From the NCBI RefSeq assembly GCF_029867415.1, contig NC_081185.1, forward strand, positions 79,333,553 to 79,397,552: 64,000 nucleotides of DNA, written 5' to 3'. A model generated the notes under the pieces. The model was not told the origin of the DNA. It worked only from the letters and a program-made list of their open reading frames with translations, and did not search any database. This document shows, piece after piece, positions 12,590-22,852 of this stretch. Each line of letters starts with the position of its first letter. The first letter of the stretch is position 1. This DNA comes from Vicia villosa. Lineage: Eukaryota; Streptophyta; Magnoliopsida; Fabales; Fabaceae. Both the position numbers and the translations under genes were made by a program.

Positions 12590-13316
12590 ATTACAAGGCC
12601 AACTATGTTTATGGTAATACCAGTAAAGGCAAACTATAATCCGTTGCTTGGAAGAGAATGGAGACATGAAGTAGGAGCAGTCCCTTAGACAATGCACTAA
12701 AGGCTATCAATCTGGATAGAGGATGGCATTGTCGAAAACATTGAGGCTGATCAAAGTTACTACATGGCGTATGTCAATCAGGTGGACAGAAGGAACTTAG
12801 ATAGGAATTTGGCTAACATAGGGCCATGCAATCTAGTAGAAGAGGCGTACTCACCCAATAAAAATGCCATTTATTTCTTAACCTTTCACCCAAATGGCTT
12901 TCAGTGGGATAGAGAAGTTATGGGAGAGCCAGAAGACATCGAAGGGCTGCCTGGTGTACGGCCAACAAGTTGGGACGAAGACATTGATTATGCCTGATTC
13001 GATGTTCTTCAAAAAGATTTCAGCTTATCTGGCCGAGAACAAAAGAAAAGCGACTCTCAAAGCCGAAGTGACAAACATGGCTGTCGAGGCCATAGGTGAC
13101 GAATTTCATGTAGAAAGACCAGGGGAAAACTTCATGCCAGAACCCCCCGACGTGCAAATACCTATCAAAGCATTAGACCAGAGGCTTGACACCATCTACG
13201 ATTATGAGCCTCTAGGATTTGAGAAAGATCCAATTTCGTCGAGCGCAAAGATGTTGGCGCGGGATTCCCTTGAAGAGATAGATCTTGGGGACGGAAGCAC
13301 AAAGAGGATCACATAG
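12590..13316 (+). pseudogene. Tat-lineage protease C-terminus and linker (broken)
   Basis: Just left of 12700 the frame reads like the conserved segment after the retroviral-type aspartic protease of Tat elements (LLGREW at about 12635-12652), but stops interrupt it near 12688 and 12702. Two overlapping frames follow (12764-12997, 12894-13316): the shift between them is a frameshift in one ancestral linker rich in acidic residues, leading toward RT. The protease active site lies upstream of the truncation and is absent. Confidence 0.7.
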
Positions 13317-14371
13317 GTCAGCACTAAGCTAGGCGCAAAGATAAAAACAAATTTAATTGAGTTGTTAAAAGAAAATAAAGATTGTTTTGCCTGGGACTAC
13401 GACGAGATGTCTGGTTTGAGAAGAGATCTGCTCGAATTGAAGCTGCCAATCAAGGATGGCAAGAAGCCCATCAAGCAGACTCCTAGAAGATTCGCCCCAG
13501 ATGTTCTTTCTAAAATAAATAAAAAAAGTCGAAAGGCTTCTTCATTGCAAATTCATCAGGACCACAAGGTACGTCGAATGGATTGTGAATATAGTTCCAA
13601 TTATTAAGAAAAATGGTTCTTTAAGAGTATGCATAGACTTTCATGATTTAAATGTTGCAACTCATAAAGATGGATTCAGTTGCTGGCTTTGAGTATCTTA
13701 GTATGCTTGATGGATACTCTGGACATAACCAGATCTTCATTGCTGAGGAAGATGTGTCCAAAACAGCTTTTTGATGCCCTGGGGCAATAGGTACCTGTGA
13801 ATGGGTAGTCATGCCTTTTAGCCTAAAATATGCTGGGGAAACTTACCAAAGGCCAATGAATTCTATATTTCATGATTACATAGATACTTTATGCAGGTTT
13901 ATATTGATGAAATTGTAATAAAATATGTGTCAGATGAAAGTCATTTGGATCACCTTCGCCAATCGTTCGAAAGGACGAGGCTTGAAGATGAATCCTTTTA
14001 AATGTGCCTTTTTTGTACAGGCTGTAGATTTCTTGGGCTTTGTGGTCCACAAAAAGAGTATAGAAATAAACTAGAATAAAACAAAATCTATCATGGAAAA
14101 AAAGCGCCATCAACCAAGAAAGAGTTGCAATAACTACTAGGAAAGATAAACTTCCTGAGAATATTCATTTCTAACCAAAATGGTCGAACTCAAGCCTTTT
14201 CTTCCCTCCTTCGCCTAAGGCAAGAAAATTTCGAGTGGAACAAAGAACATCAAGAAGCATTTGACGAGATTAAACAATATCTGATGCACCATCCCATCTT
14301 GTCACCACCTTGTGGGAACAAGCCGATGAGGCTATATATATATATCAGCTTCTGATGTAACAATAGGTAGC
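13317..14371 (+). pseudogene. Tat-lineage reverse transcriptase (broken)
   Basis: Recognisable gypsy RT blocks occur in successive frames: an FAWDY..M.GL-type N-terminal block (about 13383-13420), a RRFAP block (about 13486), an RT palm block near 13610-13660 and an MPF-type block near 13811. The catalytic box at about 13897-13908 reads Y-I-D-E instead of Y-V/I-D-D, and stops follow at once. At least four frameshifts or stops lie between 13607 and 14371. It cannot give an active polymerase. Confidence 0.85.
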
Positions 14372-15118
14372 ATGTTAGCTCAAGAAGATAATATTGGTGT
14401 TGAAAGAGCCATTTATTATCTTAGTAGGGTTTTAAATGATGCAGAGACAAAATATAGTACAATAGAAAAACTATGTCTTTGTTTGTCTTTCTCCTGTACC
14501 AAATTGAAATATTATATAAAACCTATTGATGTCTATGTTTCTTTACATTTCGATGTTATCAAGCACATGTTATCAAAGCTAATCTTCCACAGTCGAATTG
14601 GAAAATGGGCTCTAGCCCTTACTGAGTATTCCTTGGCTTTCTTGCCTTTAAAAGCAATGACGGGCCAAGTAGTCTCAGATTTCATTGTAGACCATGCACT
14701 GATCGAAAACCCTCAAAATTATGTTGAGTTAAAACCTTGGAGATTATTCTTCGATGGTTCTACCTATAAAGAGGGTAGTGGGGTTGGGAATATAATCATT
14801 TCTCCTAAAGAAATTCCAACAAAACTTAAGTATAGTATTAAAGTCCCTATTTGTTCAAACAATGAGGCAGAATATGAAGCATTAATAGCTGGACTTGAAG
14901 CCTTGTTGGAATTGGGGGCAACAAGAGTCGAAATCAAAGGAGATTCTGAACTAGTAATCAAACAACTAACAAAAGAGTATAAGTGCATAAAAGTAAACCT
15001 GATCATGTACTTTGTTATTTCAAACAGATTACTTAAAAGATTCAAATATATAGATGAGAAGCACATCCGCAGGCTAACAAATCATAAGGCCAATGACTTG
15101 GCACAAATAGCTTCATGA
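14372..15118 (+). pseudogene. RNase H plus second (archaeal-type) RNase H of Tat element
   Basis: An open stretch of 248 codons. The first part matches the RNase H of gypsy pol (YYLSR, then ETKYSTIEK). The second half has the archaeal-type RNase H seen in Tat-lineage pol: FFDGS near residue 130, EYEALI near 168 and GDSELV near 193, which carry the acidic catalytic residues. It is open only because the piece is short; RT upstream is broken and the downstream coding sequence is cut by the Ogre insertion at 15226/15227. Confidence 0.85.
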
Positions 15119-15221
15119 TACAAAGTATGGAAAGAAAAGCTGGAGGAACTCATCGAAGTAAGAGGGAAAGCAGTGGCTTCTAGATTATCTCCAGCAGATT
15201 TAGCGAGTACAAAGCTAGGAT

Positions 15222-15226
15222 ATGCT
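15222..15226. repeat. target-site duplication ATGCT of Ogre, left copy
   Basis: ATGCT directly before the LTR start TGTCATACC, repeated at 47298-47302 after the 3' LTR. Confidence 0.95.
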
Positions 15227-16809
15227 TGTCATACCCCAATTTTTGACCTAACATACCACCTCATATCATTTGCATATGCATCATTTGCATCTCTAACAAA
15301 TTGCATAGCTTGTGTTTGTTACTTGTGCTCAGCAGGGTTTGATCAAGAAATCCCTCATCAGTACAAGCAACAATCAATTAGGGTTTTGTTCTTCCTTCAT
15401 CTCAAATGAATCATATTCATCAACAATCAATATTTGGTCCTCAGAGATTCATTTCAACAATCTCAAAGGCTCTGAACCAACCAAATTAGGGTTTTGACTG
15501 AAGATAGCATACTCCTGACTTTTGCTCAGAGTTTGACCTAATGACTTGGGACATGATATCAAGATCCCAAGTACATCATTTTGACCTAATCCATTGGCTC
15601 ATAACATCTCCTATACAAGGATTGACCAACAGTGAAATTTCAAATCATCAGATTAGGGTTTTGAACTATCAGGGACTGAAATCAGGGATCACATTTGGGA
15701 AACCCTAAAAATCCCCAGGAAGTCAATCAAAGGTTTCAATCATCCTCAAATAATCCCTATGACAATATCCCATGGAAATTGCATCTCAATTCAAGATACA
15801 CAGTCATCAATTTCATCAGATCGACAATTAGGGTTTTTTGACCTAATTCACTGAACAACTGACTTTTTAATCAGGACATGGTGCCACAACTCAAACCATG
15901 GCTCAATATCCTCTAAGGCTTCAATATGATTCATTCATACCATCCATTTGGTGAGGATAGCCTGTTTCATTTGAAATCTCCAGAAACGCGATTCGTCTGA
16001 AAAAAGTCAATTGTACAAGATCACCATTGACTTTTGGGAAATTTTGGTCAACCATGACTTTTGAAGTTTTGAATCATCAATATATGATATATGAAGACAT
16101 TTGATCAAGAAAAATCAAGAAAATCAATCAAGAATCAAAAAGTCAAAGTTTGACTTTCATACTTAGAAAAATTTTCTGTGTTTTTCATGGTTTTTTCCAA
16201 ACTTTGGAAGGGAATTTCTCAAAATTTCACCTACAAACTGAAAAAAACTTCCAACATGAAAGTTGTAGATTTTGATCCAATAAACAACTTTGACACATAT
16301 AATTTTTTTCCATAAGATCAACCATTTAAGAGATATGGAGCTTCAAAGTTGATACTTTTTGAAAACTTCACTTAAAACTTCATTTTTTTCAAAGTTCATG
16401 GATCTTTTTCACCCACTTCCTTAAAGATCTTGAAGAAACTTTCAACTAGGCTTTTGAAGTGTGTAATATGAGCTTTCCAAAATGTCAAAGAGCATGAAAA
16501 AATATGGAGTGTAGCTATGGCTTTGATTTTTGCAATTAGAGGTCATTATGCATGAAATTACAAGCCATTTTCACTAAGTTCAAATGCTATATGGCCTATA
16601 ATTCAAGTGATGACACACCAAAGCAATGATTGAATGATATTTTCTGATTTGAGATCAGAATGGAAAGAGATAAGAAGCTTAGAGAAATAACCATGGTTAA
16701 GTCACTTTAACCATTTTGCATTAAATGGTAAGATTCCTTTCTATCTCCAAATGCCAAATCATCACTTCTTGAAGCAAGTTGCAAAGTTCTGCATTCAGAA
16801 CTCATGGCC

Positions 16810-16818
16810 TATAAATAG
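16810..16818 (+). promoter_or_regulatory. Ogre LTR TATA box
   Basis: TATAAATAG about 1.58 kb into the LTR, in the context GGCCTATAAATAGAGG, conserved with the older LTR at 9430. It probably sets the start of the genomic RNA about 30 bp downstream. The 3' LTR copy is at 43910-43918. Confidence 0.7.
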
Positions 16819-17760
16819 AGGTCATTTCCACTCTTCAATTCACACCAAAACCTCACAAAGCATAGGTTTTCCTTTTCTTTCTTGAATTACAAGTTTCATA
16901 GTTTTCAAAGAGGTAGAAAACTCAACCTCTAAACCTTGCAAGTTCTGAGCAAAGTGAGGCTTCTCACAAGCCACAAACATCATTTGGAAGTTGTTTGATC
17001 CATCCATACACTCCAAAAACACCTAAAACTCAAAATCACTACCTCACTTCCAAATATGCATAACATGAGACTTATCATGCCAATTTTCATCCAGGCTCAT
17101 TTCTGTCCAAACTAATGCTTCTAACATCATCCATATATCACATATGAACTATCCAATCCATCACATATAGCCAATAACCTCAGAATCATCAAATTCGATT
17201 CACTCTTGAAGCTTATGCAGATCGGGTACCATGGCCATGCCCAGATGAATTCAGATGGTTCCAAGCATCCAGACACCTTCCATAAGGTTCATTGAAGCTA
17301 TCCAGATCATCAAACAACTTCTGTAACACCTCCAGGCACGATTTCAATTTCCAGTTTGGCCGTTTTTGAAGGTAAGTCACTTGAACTTCAAACTCTATCA
17401 TACATGCATCATAAATGAAAAACTGGTTTACCATCATGTTTCTGCATATGTATGGATCATTAACCCTCAATCAATTGCAACTTATCATGCACACACACGA
17501 TTTTAGATTGAAACTCAGAATTAGGGTTCTTCGTGTTCATCAGAAAATTGATAGCCTTAGAGATAAAATAAATGCAATTAAATGGTACCATCATGTTCCT
17601 GGTGAAAAATCGAGCAAGATAGGCTATTCACTCGATCCAAACAAATCAGTTTTCAGAATTTTCAAATTTGAATTGGGTTTGTGTTCTTGGCGCCAGATTT
17701 TGAAACTGAAATTAGAATTTGATTCAAAAATATAACTGATTCGTTGCAAAAGTTAAACAG

Positions 17761-17835
17761 ACCACGCGCGTGGTCCAGTTGGTTATGTTTTTGAGTGGTG
17801 AGCGTGAGGTTGTGGGTTCAAACCCTTGTGGAGAC
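17761..17835 (+). promoter_or_regulatory. tRNA-like segment with A- and B-box motifs in LTR
   Basis: A perfect 14-bp palindrome ACCACGCGCGTGGT (17761-17774) overlaps TGGTCCAGTTGG (17771-17782), which fits the RNA polymerase III A box. GGTTCAAACCC (17815-17825) fits the B box at tRNA-like spacing. The flanks do not form a full tRNA cloverleaf that I can see, so this looks like a tRNA-derived relic and not a tRNA gene. An identical copy is in the 3' LTR (44861-44935). Confidence 0.5.
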
Positions 17836-18299
17836 AAAACCAATTTTTTAGTCCCTATTTTCTTTTATTTTCTTCACAACTTCAATTAATTATTTAACTA
17901 ACCAAATTAATTCATTTTTTATTCATTTTTTACACACCTCTTATTTAATATATATATTTTAAGAATATCAAAAAAAATCATTAAAAAATATTTATTTGAT
18001 ACATTTTTAAATAGGTTTAAAATGACTTGTTTTTAAGTAATTTTAATACTTTTAAATATTATTTTTCATTTGATTTTCAAACTTAATCACTTGTGAATAT
18101 TTTTGAGCAAACCTTAATCATCTAAGTATTAATTGAGGATAACCTTTTTGTTTATCTTGATTAAATTGACTTCTTTCAAAATTCAAATCGTTTTAAAACG
18201 AGCGATCGCGATTCTTTTCAAAAACGATAAACCATTTCTTTTTGATTTTCAAAGGAAACTATTGATTAAATCTTTTAAATTGATCAATTGATTTTCAAA

Positions 18300-18725
18300 A
18301 CGATGTGGGCCTCTCGAATATTAGAGAGTATAAGTCCCTTTCTTTTTTTTATACAGTTTTCCTTTATACAGAAAACTTCTTTCAAAACAAACTTTCAAAC
18401 AGTTTTTCAAACGACAAATCTCACATCTTTTTTCAAAACAATCAACCATGTTTTATAAAATAAAACCTGGGCCTCCACATAGGTATAAGTCCCATTCCAG
18501 TACATGAAATTAGGTATTTCATTGTACGCCTTGTTGTATATATCTCGATCAGTTTGTTTTTAACCTTGAATAACTAATCAAAAATGAAGGTTTTCTTTAA
18601 ATCTTCCCAAAAATATCATGGGCCTCCATGTAGGTATAAGTCCCAAGCCCTTTTGTGAATACCTGTTTACATAGCTTTGAATAAATTCAAGTGGACCTCT
18701 CCTCGAGTATAAGTCCCGAGCCCCC
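18300..18725. repeat. imperfect GTATAAGTCCC repeats in Ogre LTR
   Basis: Four dispersed copies of a GGGCCTC..GTATAAGTCCC motif (near 18307, 18471, 18619 and 18693), separated by unrelated AT-rich DNA. Repeated in the 3' LTR. Confidence 0.75.
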
Positions 18726-19029
18726 GTGTATACAAATGGATCATGCTTACAGGTATATTTCCTTCATAAACTCCATTATCTATACACACTTTGTCATATA
18801 TAACTGTTCATATAACTGTCCATATTTGTTCATGTACTTGTTCATATTTGTTCGTACTTGTTCATACTTGTGATTGTGTTATATATGCTTATTCAACTTA
18901 GTACAACACTAGGTTCCCCATAGCCTCCTATTGGGCTTCGTGCAAAGAATCTCCCTAGTTTAGGTTACGACATAGAGTATGGTTTCCCGGTGAAATCGCT
19001 CTAAGAGCTCAAACCAACTATACCATGCC

Positions 19030-19515
19030 TCCCCTTGGGCTTTGTACAAACGAGTGACCCTCCCATAGCCTCCTCTTGGGCTTACAATGCAAGGACCCTG
19101 GATTGTCCCTCCCATAGCCTCCTCTTGGGCTTACAATGCAAGGACCCTCGGATAGCCTCCTCTTGGGCTTCGTACAAGGACCCACGGGCTTCTTATAAGC
19201 ATCCCCAATATCCAAAACAAATACCCTAGGAGATTAGACATTTTTCATCTCTAAGCTAGGAGTATCTCTTATATATCATCACAAACAATCAATCAATCAA
19301 ACTTTTTTTGCCACAAGGCTGGCTAATCAATCAAACTTTTTGCCACAAGGCTGGCTAATCAATCAAACTGTTTTACCACCGTACTGGATGATTAATCAAA
19401 GTTTTTGTCACAAGGCTGACTTCATTGAAACTTTTGCCACAAGGCTGGCTGATTAATCAAAACTTTTTGTCACAAGGCTGACTTCATTGAAAGTTTTTGC
19501 CACAAGGCTGGTTAA
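19030..19515. repeat. short tandem repeats near end of Ogre LTR
   Basis: CATAGCCTCCTCTTGGGCTTACAATGCAAGGACCCT-type units (about 19063-19180) are followed by five or six copies of a unit containing CACAAGGCTG and TAATCAATCAAA (about 19290-19515). The same arrays, with the same copy number, are at 46150-46615. Confidence 0.85.
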
Positions 19516-20201
19516 ACAAAAAAACATCTTTATCATTCTAAGCGCCATAAGTGGCATGGCCCAGGGCTTATAATGAAAAGATTTTCAAACAAATCAAACA
19601 GATGTATGTGATGATATAGATTAGATACATCTAGCATTTAGACGACATTTGTCTATTTTCCTTTGCTTCCACTAGCATAAGTGGGAACTACGATTGCTCT
19701 GACTTTCTCAACATCCCTTTGAGAATACGTAGGCACAAGGTCGATCCTTGGCGAGCAAAAAAAAAACAAAAAAACCATTCAAACCTTAGCACCCGTAGAC
19801 CCCGAGCTACAGATGCTCTGATTCCCTCTAAGGGATATGTATGCAGAGGATCGCGATGATCTTTGCGAGCATAATCAAACAAACACCTTAGGTCCCACCT
19901 ATTTCACAACAGAACCTCCACCGTAACACAGAATGAAAAACAATAAAGAATCCTATAGAGTACTATAGATACGTTGGGTGCTAATACCTTCCCTTCGTAT
20001 AACCAACCCTCTTACCCAAGATCTCTCCCCCACTTTTTAGGTTATTGCAGCTTTTTTCCTTTTCCTCCTTTGGAAATAATAAAAAGTTTGGTCGAAACAA
20101 GAAAAATCATTTTTTATGAGCACTCGAGCCCAAAGAAGGCATCAGGTGTCTCATCCCACAAAAAAGAGGAACAAAACGATTTTTCGCCCGCGACAGAAAA
20201 A

Positions 20202-20220
20202 TGGCGACTTCACTGGGGAC
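20202..20220 (+). promoter_or_regulatory. Ogre primer-binding site
   Basis: TGGCGACTTCACTGGGGAC begins six bases after the 5' LTR end. TGG at the start pairs with the tRNA CCA end. Ogre and related Tat elements are reported to use a tRNA-Arg primer; I could not verify the exact tRNA here. Confidence 0.8.
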
Positions 20221-21001
20221 CATCTTTTTATTGTTTCCAAAGGAAGGGTTATTTCTAATTATTGTTTTTATTTTAATTTTTGTTACATGTGTGATTCTTT
20301 GGTTCTGTTACTTGTGTGGTTCTGTTACAAGTGATACATTATGGACAAATCCTAACCCGGATTAAGTACACATAAGAAATTAGGTGGAGGGTATAGTCAT
20401 GTGCAGGCGCACGTGAGAATCCTTCCGCTCAGTGGAGGTTCCTTGTTTGTAATATATGTTTAGCGAGTTAATTGCGAAGACATTGTTGCTTTCATTGAAC
20501 TGTAGAAGCTGAGAGACCGTAGAACCCCAACCCATCCTGGCCTTATTAGGTTGTGGTGCAGAAACTATTCAGGTGAAGACTTGGATTAGTTGTCATGCGG
20601 AGAACCACACTCAGACGAGTTTTTCTTGAGAATATTACTGGCTCATGAGTTTAATTGTGGAAGGCCGGTAATATCCGAAAGAAAAATGTAGACTCTGACG
20701 TATCAGTAGAACATGTCATGCAGGTAATTAACTAGAACTATCCCATTTTTGGTTCTCTGACCTCATGCTCGTGACTTTGGACCTTTGAACCTATGCGTTA
20801 CCATGTTTGTGTTATCATGTTTGCGTTACCATGTTTGTGCTACCATGTTTGAACTACCATGTTTGCTTTACCATGTTTGAATATGTGGCATCCATGCATC
20901 CATGCATTCATACATTCATTAAACCCATCTTTTTCCATAAAAAACATGATTTTTCCAAAAAATTTAGAGAATTTTCTTTGCAAACATTATAGGATTAAGT
21001 T
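20221..21001 (+). other. Ogre 5' leader
   Basis: 780 bp between PBS and ORF1 without a convincing gene. Near 20790-20885 a short repeat of ACCATGTTTG(T/C) words brings several ATG triplets upstream of ORF1, which could affect translation from the genomic RNA. Confidence 0.7.
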
Positions 21002-22525
21002 ATGGAAAAAAGGTATACCAAGAGGTACGGTTTCAAAGAGCCTAAGGTGGAAAGACTGAAAGAGTTAGCATCTTTCGTACAAGATCCTTCTGATTTTAGG
21101 AAAAGCCATGGAAAGCTTTTGCCTATCTTGAACACTCATGTTGATGAGGGACTTCTCAAAACTCTGGTTCAGTTTTATGATCCCGTCTACCGGTGTTTTA
21201 CCTTTCCAGACTATCAGTTGGTACCAACCTTGGAAGAATACGCCAATCTTTTGGGTATTCCTGTGTCTGACAAAATACCTTTCAATGGTTTGGAAGCCAT
21301 TCCTAAGTCACCAGTCATTGCAACAGGTACCCACTTGAAGAAATCTGAAATAGAGAGTAATTGGACTACCAAAGGAAACCTTCCAGGTTTGCCTTCACAG
21401 TTTCTAATAAAGAAAGCCTTTGATTTCATCGAGACTGGTAGCATGATAGCTTTTGAAGCTGTACTAGCCTTGCTCATCTATGGGTTGGTTCTGTTTCCCA
21501 ATATCGACGACTTTGTTGATATCAATGCCATAAAGGTCTTTTTGAATGGAAATCCCGTTCCGACTCTGCTTGGTGACATGTATTTCTCTGTCCATCATAG
21601 GAATCACCAAGGTGGTGGAATCATTGTGTGTTGTGTACCTCTGTTGTTCAAATGGATTGTTTCACACTTACCTAAGTCTCCCATTTTCACGGAAAACCGA
21701 GAAGGTTTACGTTGGTCTCAAAGATTTATGTCTCTTACTAACAATGATATTCAGTGGTATACCTTGGCTCGCTGCGGTACAGAAACCATTGAAAGTTGTG
21801 GAGAATTCGCCAACGTACCCCTCATTGGTACACAAGGAGGAATTAACTACAATCCGGTCCTAGCCCGACGACAACTCGGGTATGCAAATTCAACTAAACC
21901 CATTGGTCCTACAGTGGAAGGTTACTTCTACCGAGAAGGGGATAATCCTAAAAGGTTGAAAGCAAGAATGGTGAAAGCTTGGTACGACGTCCGATGTAAA
22001 GAAAAAGGTGAGGAAAGAAATTGCATTGCCATGGATGCCTACACCTGCTGGGTAAAGAAAAGAGCAAAAGAGTTTCAAATGCCTTATGCTTATGAAAAAC
22101 CCATGTTCCCTGTGGTATCTCAACGACCCAACATTCCCGCTATGGAGGAATACCAAGACACTTTGACCAAGATGAGGATAGAAAAAGACGCTTGGGAAGA
22201 AAAGTTTCGAAGAACTGATGTGGAAAATAGAAAGTTGAAGAAAAGAGTGAAAGAACATGAAGAAACTCTCTATTATCAGGATGGATGGCTCATGAACAAA
22301 GATGAAAAGATCCGTCGGAAAGACGCCGCAATCAGAAGATACATCAAAGAAAGCAAGAAAAATCTTAAAGCCTCGACAAGCAACGCTCCGATACCTGACA
22401 ATTGGAAGAATGTTGTTGACAAGCTGAAGGCTGAAAAGGCAGAATTGAAAGCTCACTATGGGAAAGAAATCATGAAGCTCAAGCTGCATAATGCATTTGG
22501 TTCTTCGTCTGATGAAGATGTTTAG
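21002..22525 (+). CDS. Ogre ORF1, extra sense ORF upstream of gag (507 aa)
   Basis: An intact accessory protein typical of Ogre, placed between the leader and gag. Residues ~20-330 form a globular region with a TLEEYANLLGIPV segment near residue 78 and a hydrophobic stretch near 145-165. This resembles the plant mobile domain / DUF7745-type regions that accompany Tat-lineage elements. Residues ~385-500 are highly charged (many E/K/R) and predicted by eye to form a coiled coil. No catalytic motif is recognised and the biochemical role is unknown. I chose the first ATG in the open frame; a shorter start is possible. The ORF ends 327 bp before gag, so it probably needs its own translation mode on the LTR-driven RNA. 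Confidence 0.85.
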   Translation: MEKRYTKRYGFKEPKVERLKELASFVQDPSDFRKSHGKLLPILNTHVDEGLLKTLVQFYDPVYRCFTFPDYQLVPTLEEYANLLGIPVSDKIPFNGLEAIPKSPVIATGTHLKKSEIESNWTTKGNLPGLPSQFLIKKAFDFIETGSMIAFEAVLALLIYGLVLFPNIDDFVDINAIKVFLNGNPVPTLLGDMYFSVHHRNHQGGGIIVCCVPLLFKWIVSHLPKSPIFTENREGLRWSQRFMSLTNNDIQWYTLARCGTETIESCGEFANVPLIGTQGGINYNPVLARRQLGYANSTKPIGPTVEGYFYREGDNPKRLKARMVKAWYDVRCKEKGEERNCIAMDAYTCWVKKRAKEFQMPYAYEKPMFPVVSQRPNIPAMEEYQDTLTKMRIEKDAWEEKFRRTDVENRKLKKRVKEHEETLYYQDGWLMNKDEKIRRKDAAIRRYIKESKKNLKASTSNAPIPDNWKNVVDKLKAEKAELKAHYGKEIMKLKLHNAFGSSSDEDV

Positions 22526-22852
22526 GATTTGTTTAGATTTCCATGTATCATTTGATTCTGTAAGGAGCTACGCTCCAATGTTGTAACATTTCCCATTATT
22601 GCAATAAAAGAAAAAAATGAATAAAAGAATAGTTTGTGTTCAAATGTTTGCAAGGAAATAATCTTTAAAATGTTTGGAAAAATCATAAATATTCTTTTTG
22701 CATACATCATTCTGCATATCGAGTCTGTTGTATAGAGTCTCATCTTTTGGATCTTTCTCCATTAGATCGTCAAGCTGTCGCGTCTCAAAGTTTCTCGACC
22801 GCGCTCGCAATCAGATCACAGATACAATACTCGTTCAAGTAGAAGAAGAGTA
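22526..22852 (+). other. spacer between Ogre ORF1 and gag
   Basis: 327 bp of mostly AT-rich non-coding sequence ending in a short C-rich leader (CTCGACCGCGCTCGC) before the gag ATG. No other feature seen. Confidence 0.6.

Larger units (their letters stand above)
15227..20195 (+). mobile_element. Ogre 5' LTR (4969 bp)
   Basis: Starts TGTCATACCCC and ends TTCGCCCGCGACA, next to the PBS. It is nearly identical to 42327-47297. It carries a TATA box at 16810, a tRNA-like segment at 17761-17835, repeats of GGGCCTC(C/T)..GTATAAGTCCC (18307-18720), CATAGCCTCCTCTTGGGCTT (19060-19170) and GCCACAAGGCTGGCTAATCAA (19310-19515). Short ORFs inside are without recognisable domains and occur identically in both LTRs. 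Confidence 0.96.

Noticed and set aside
21890..22489. 199-codon minus-strand ORF opposite Ogre ORF1
   Set aside because: Shadow frame of a strongly coding plus-strand region; no motif and no start context.
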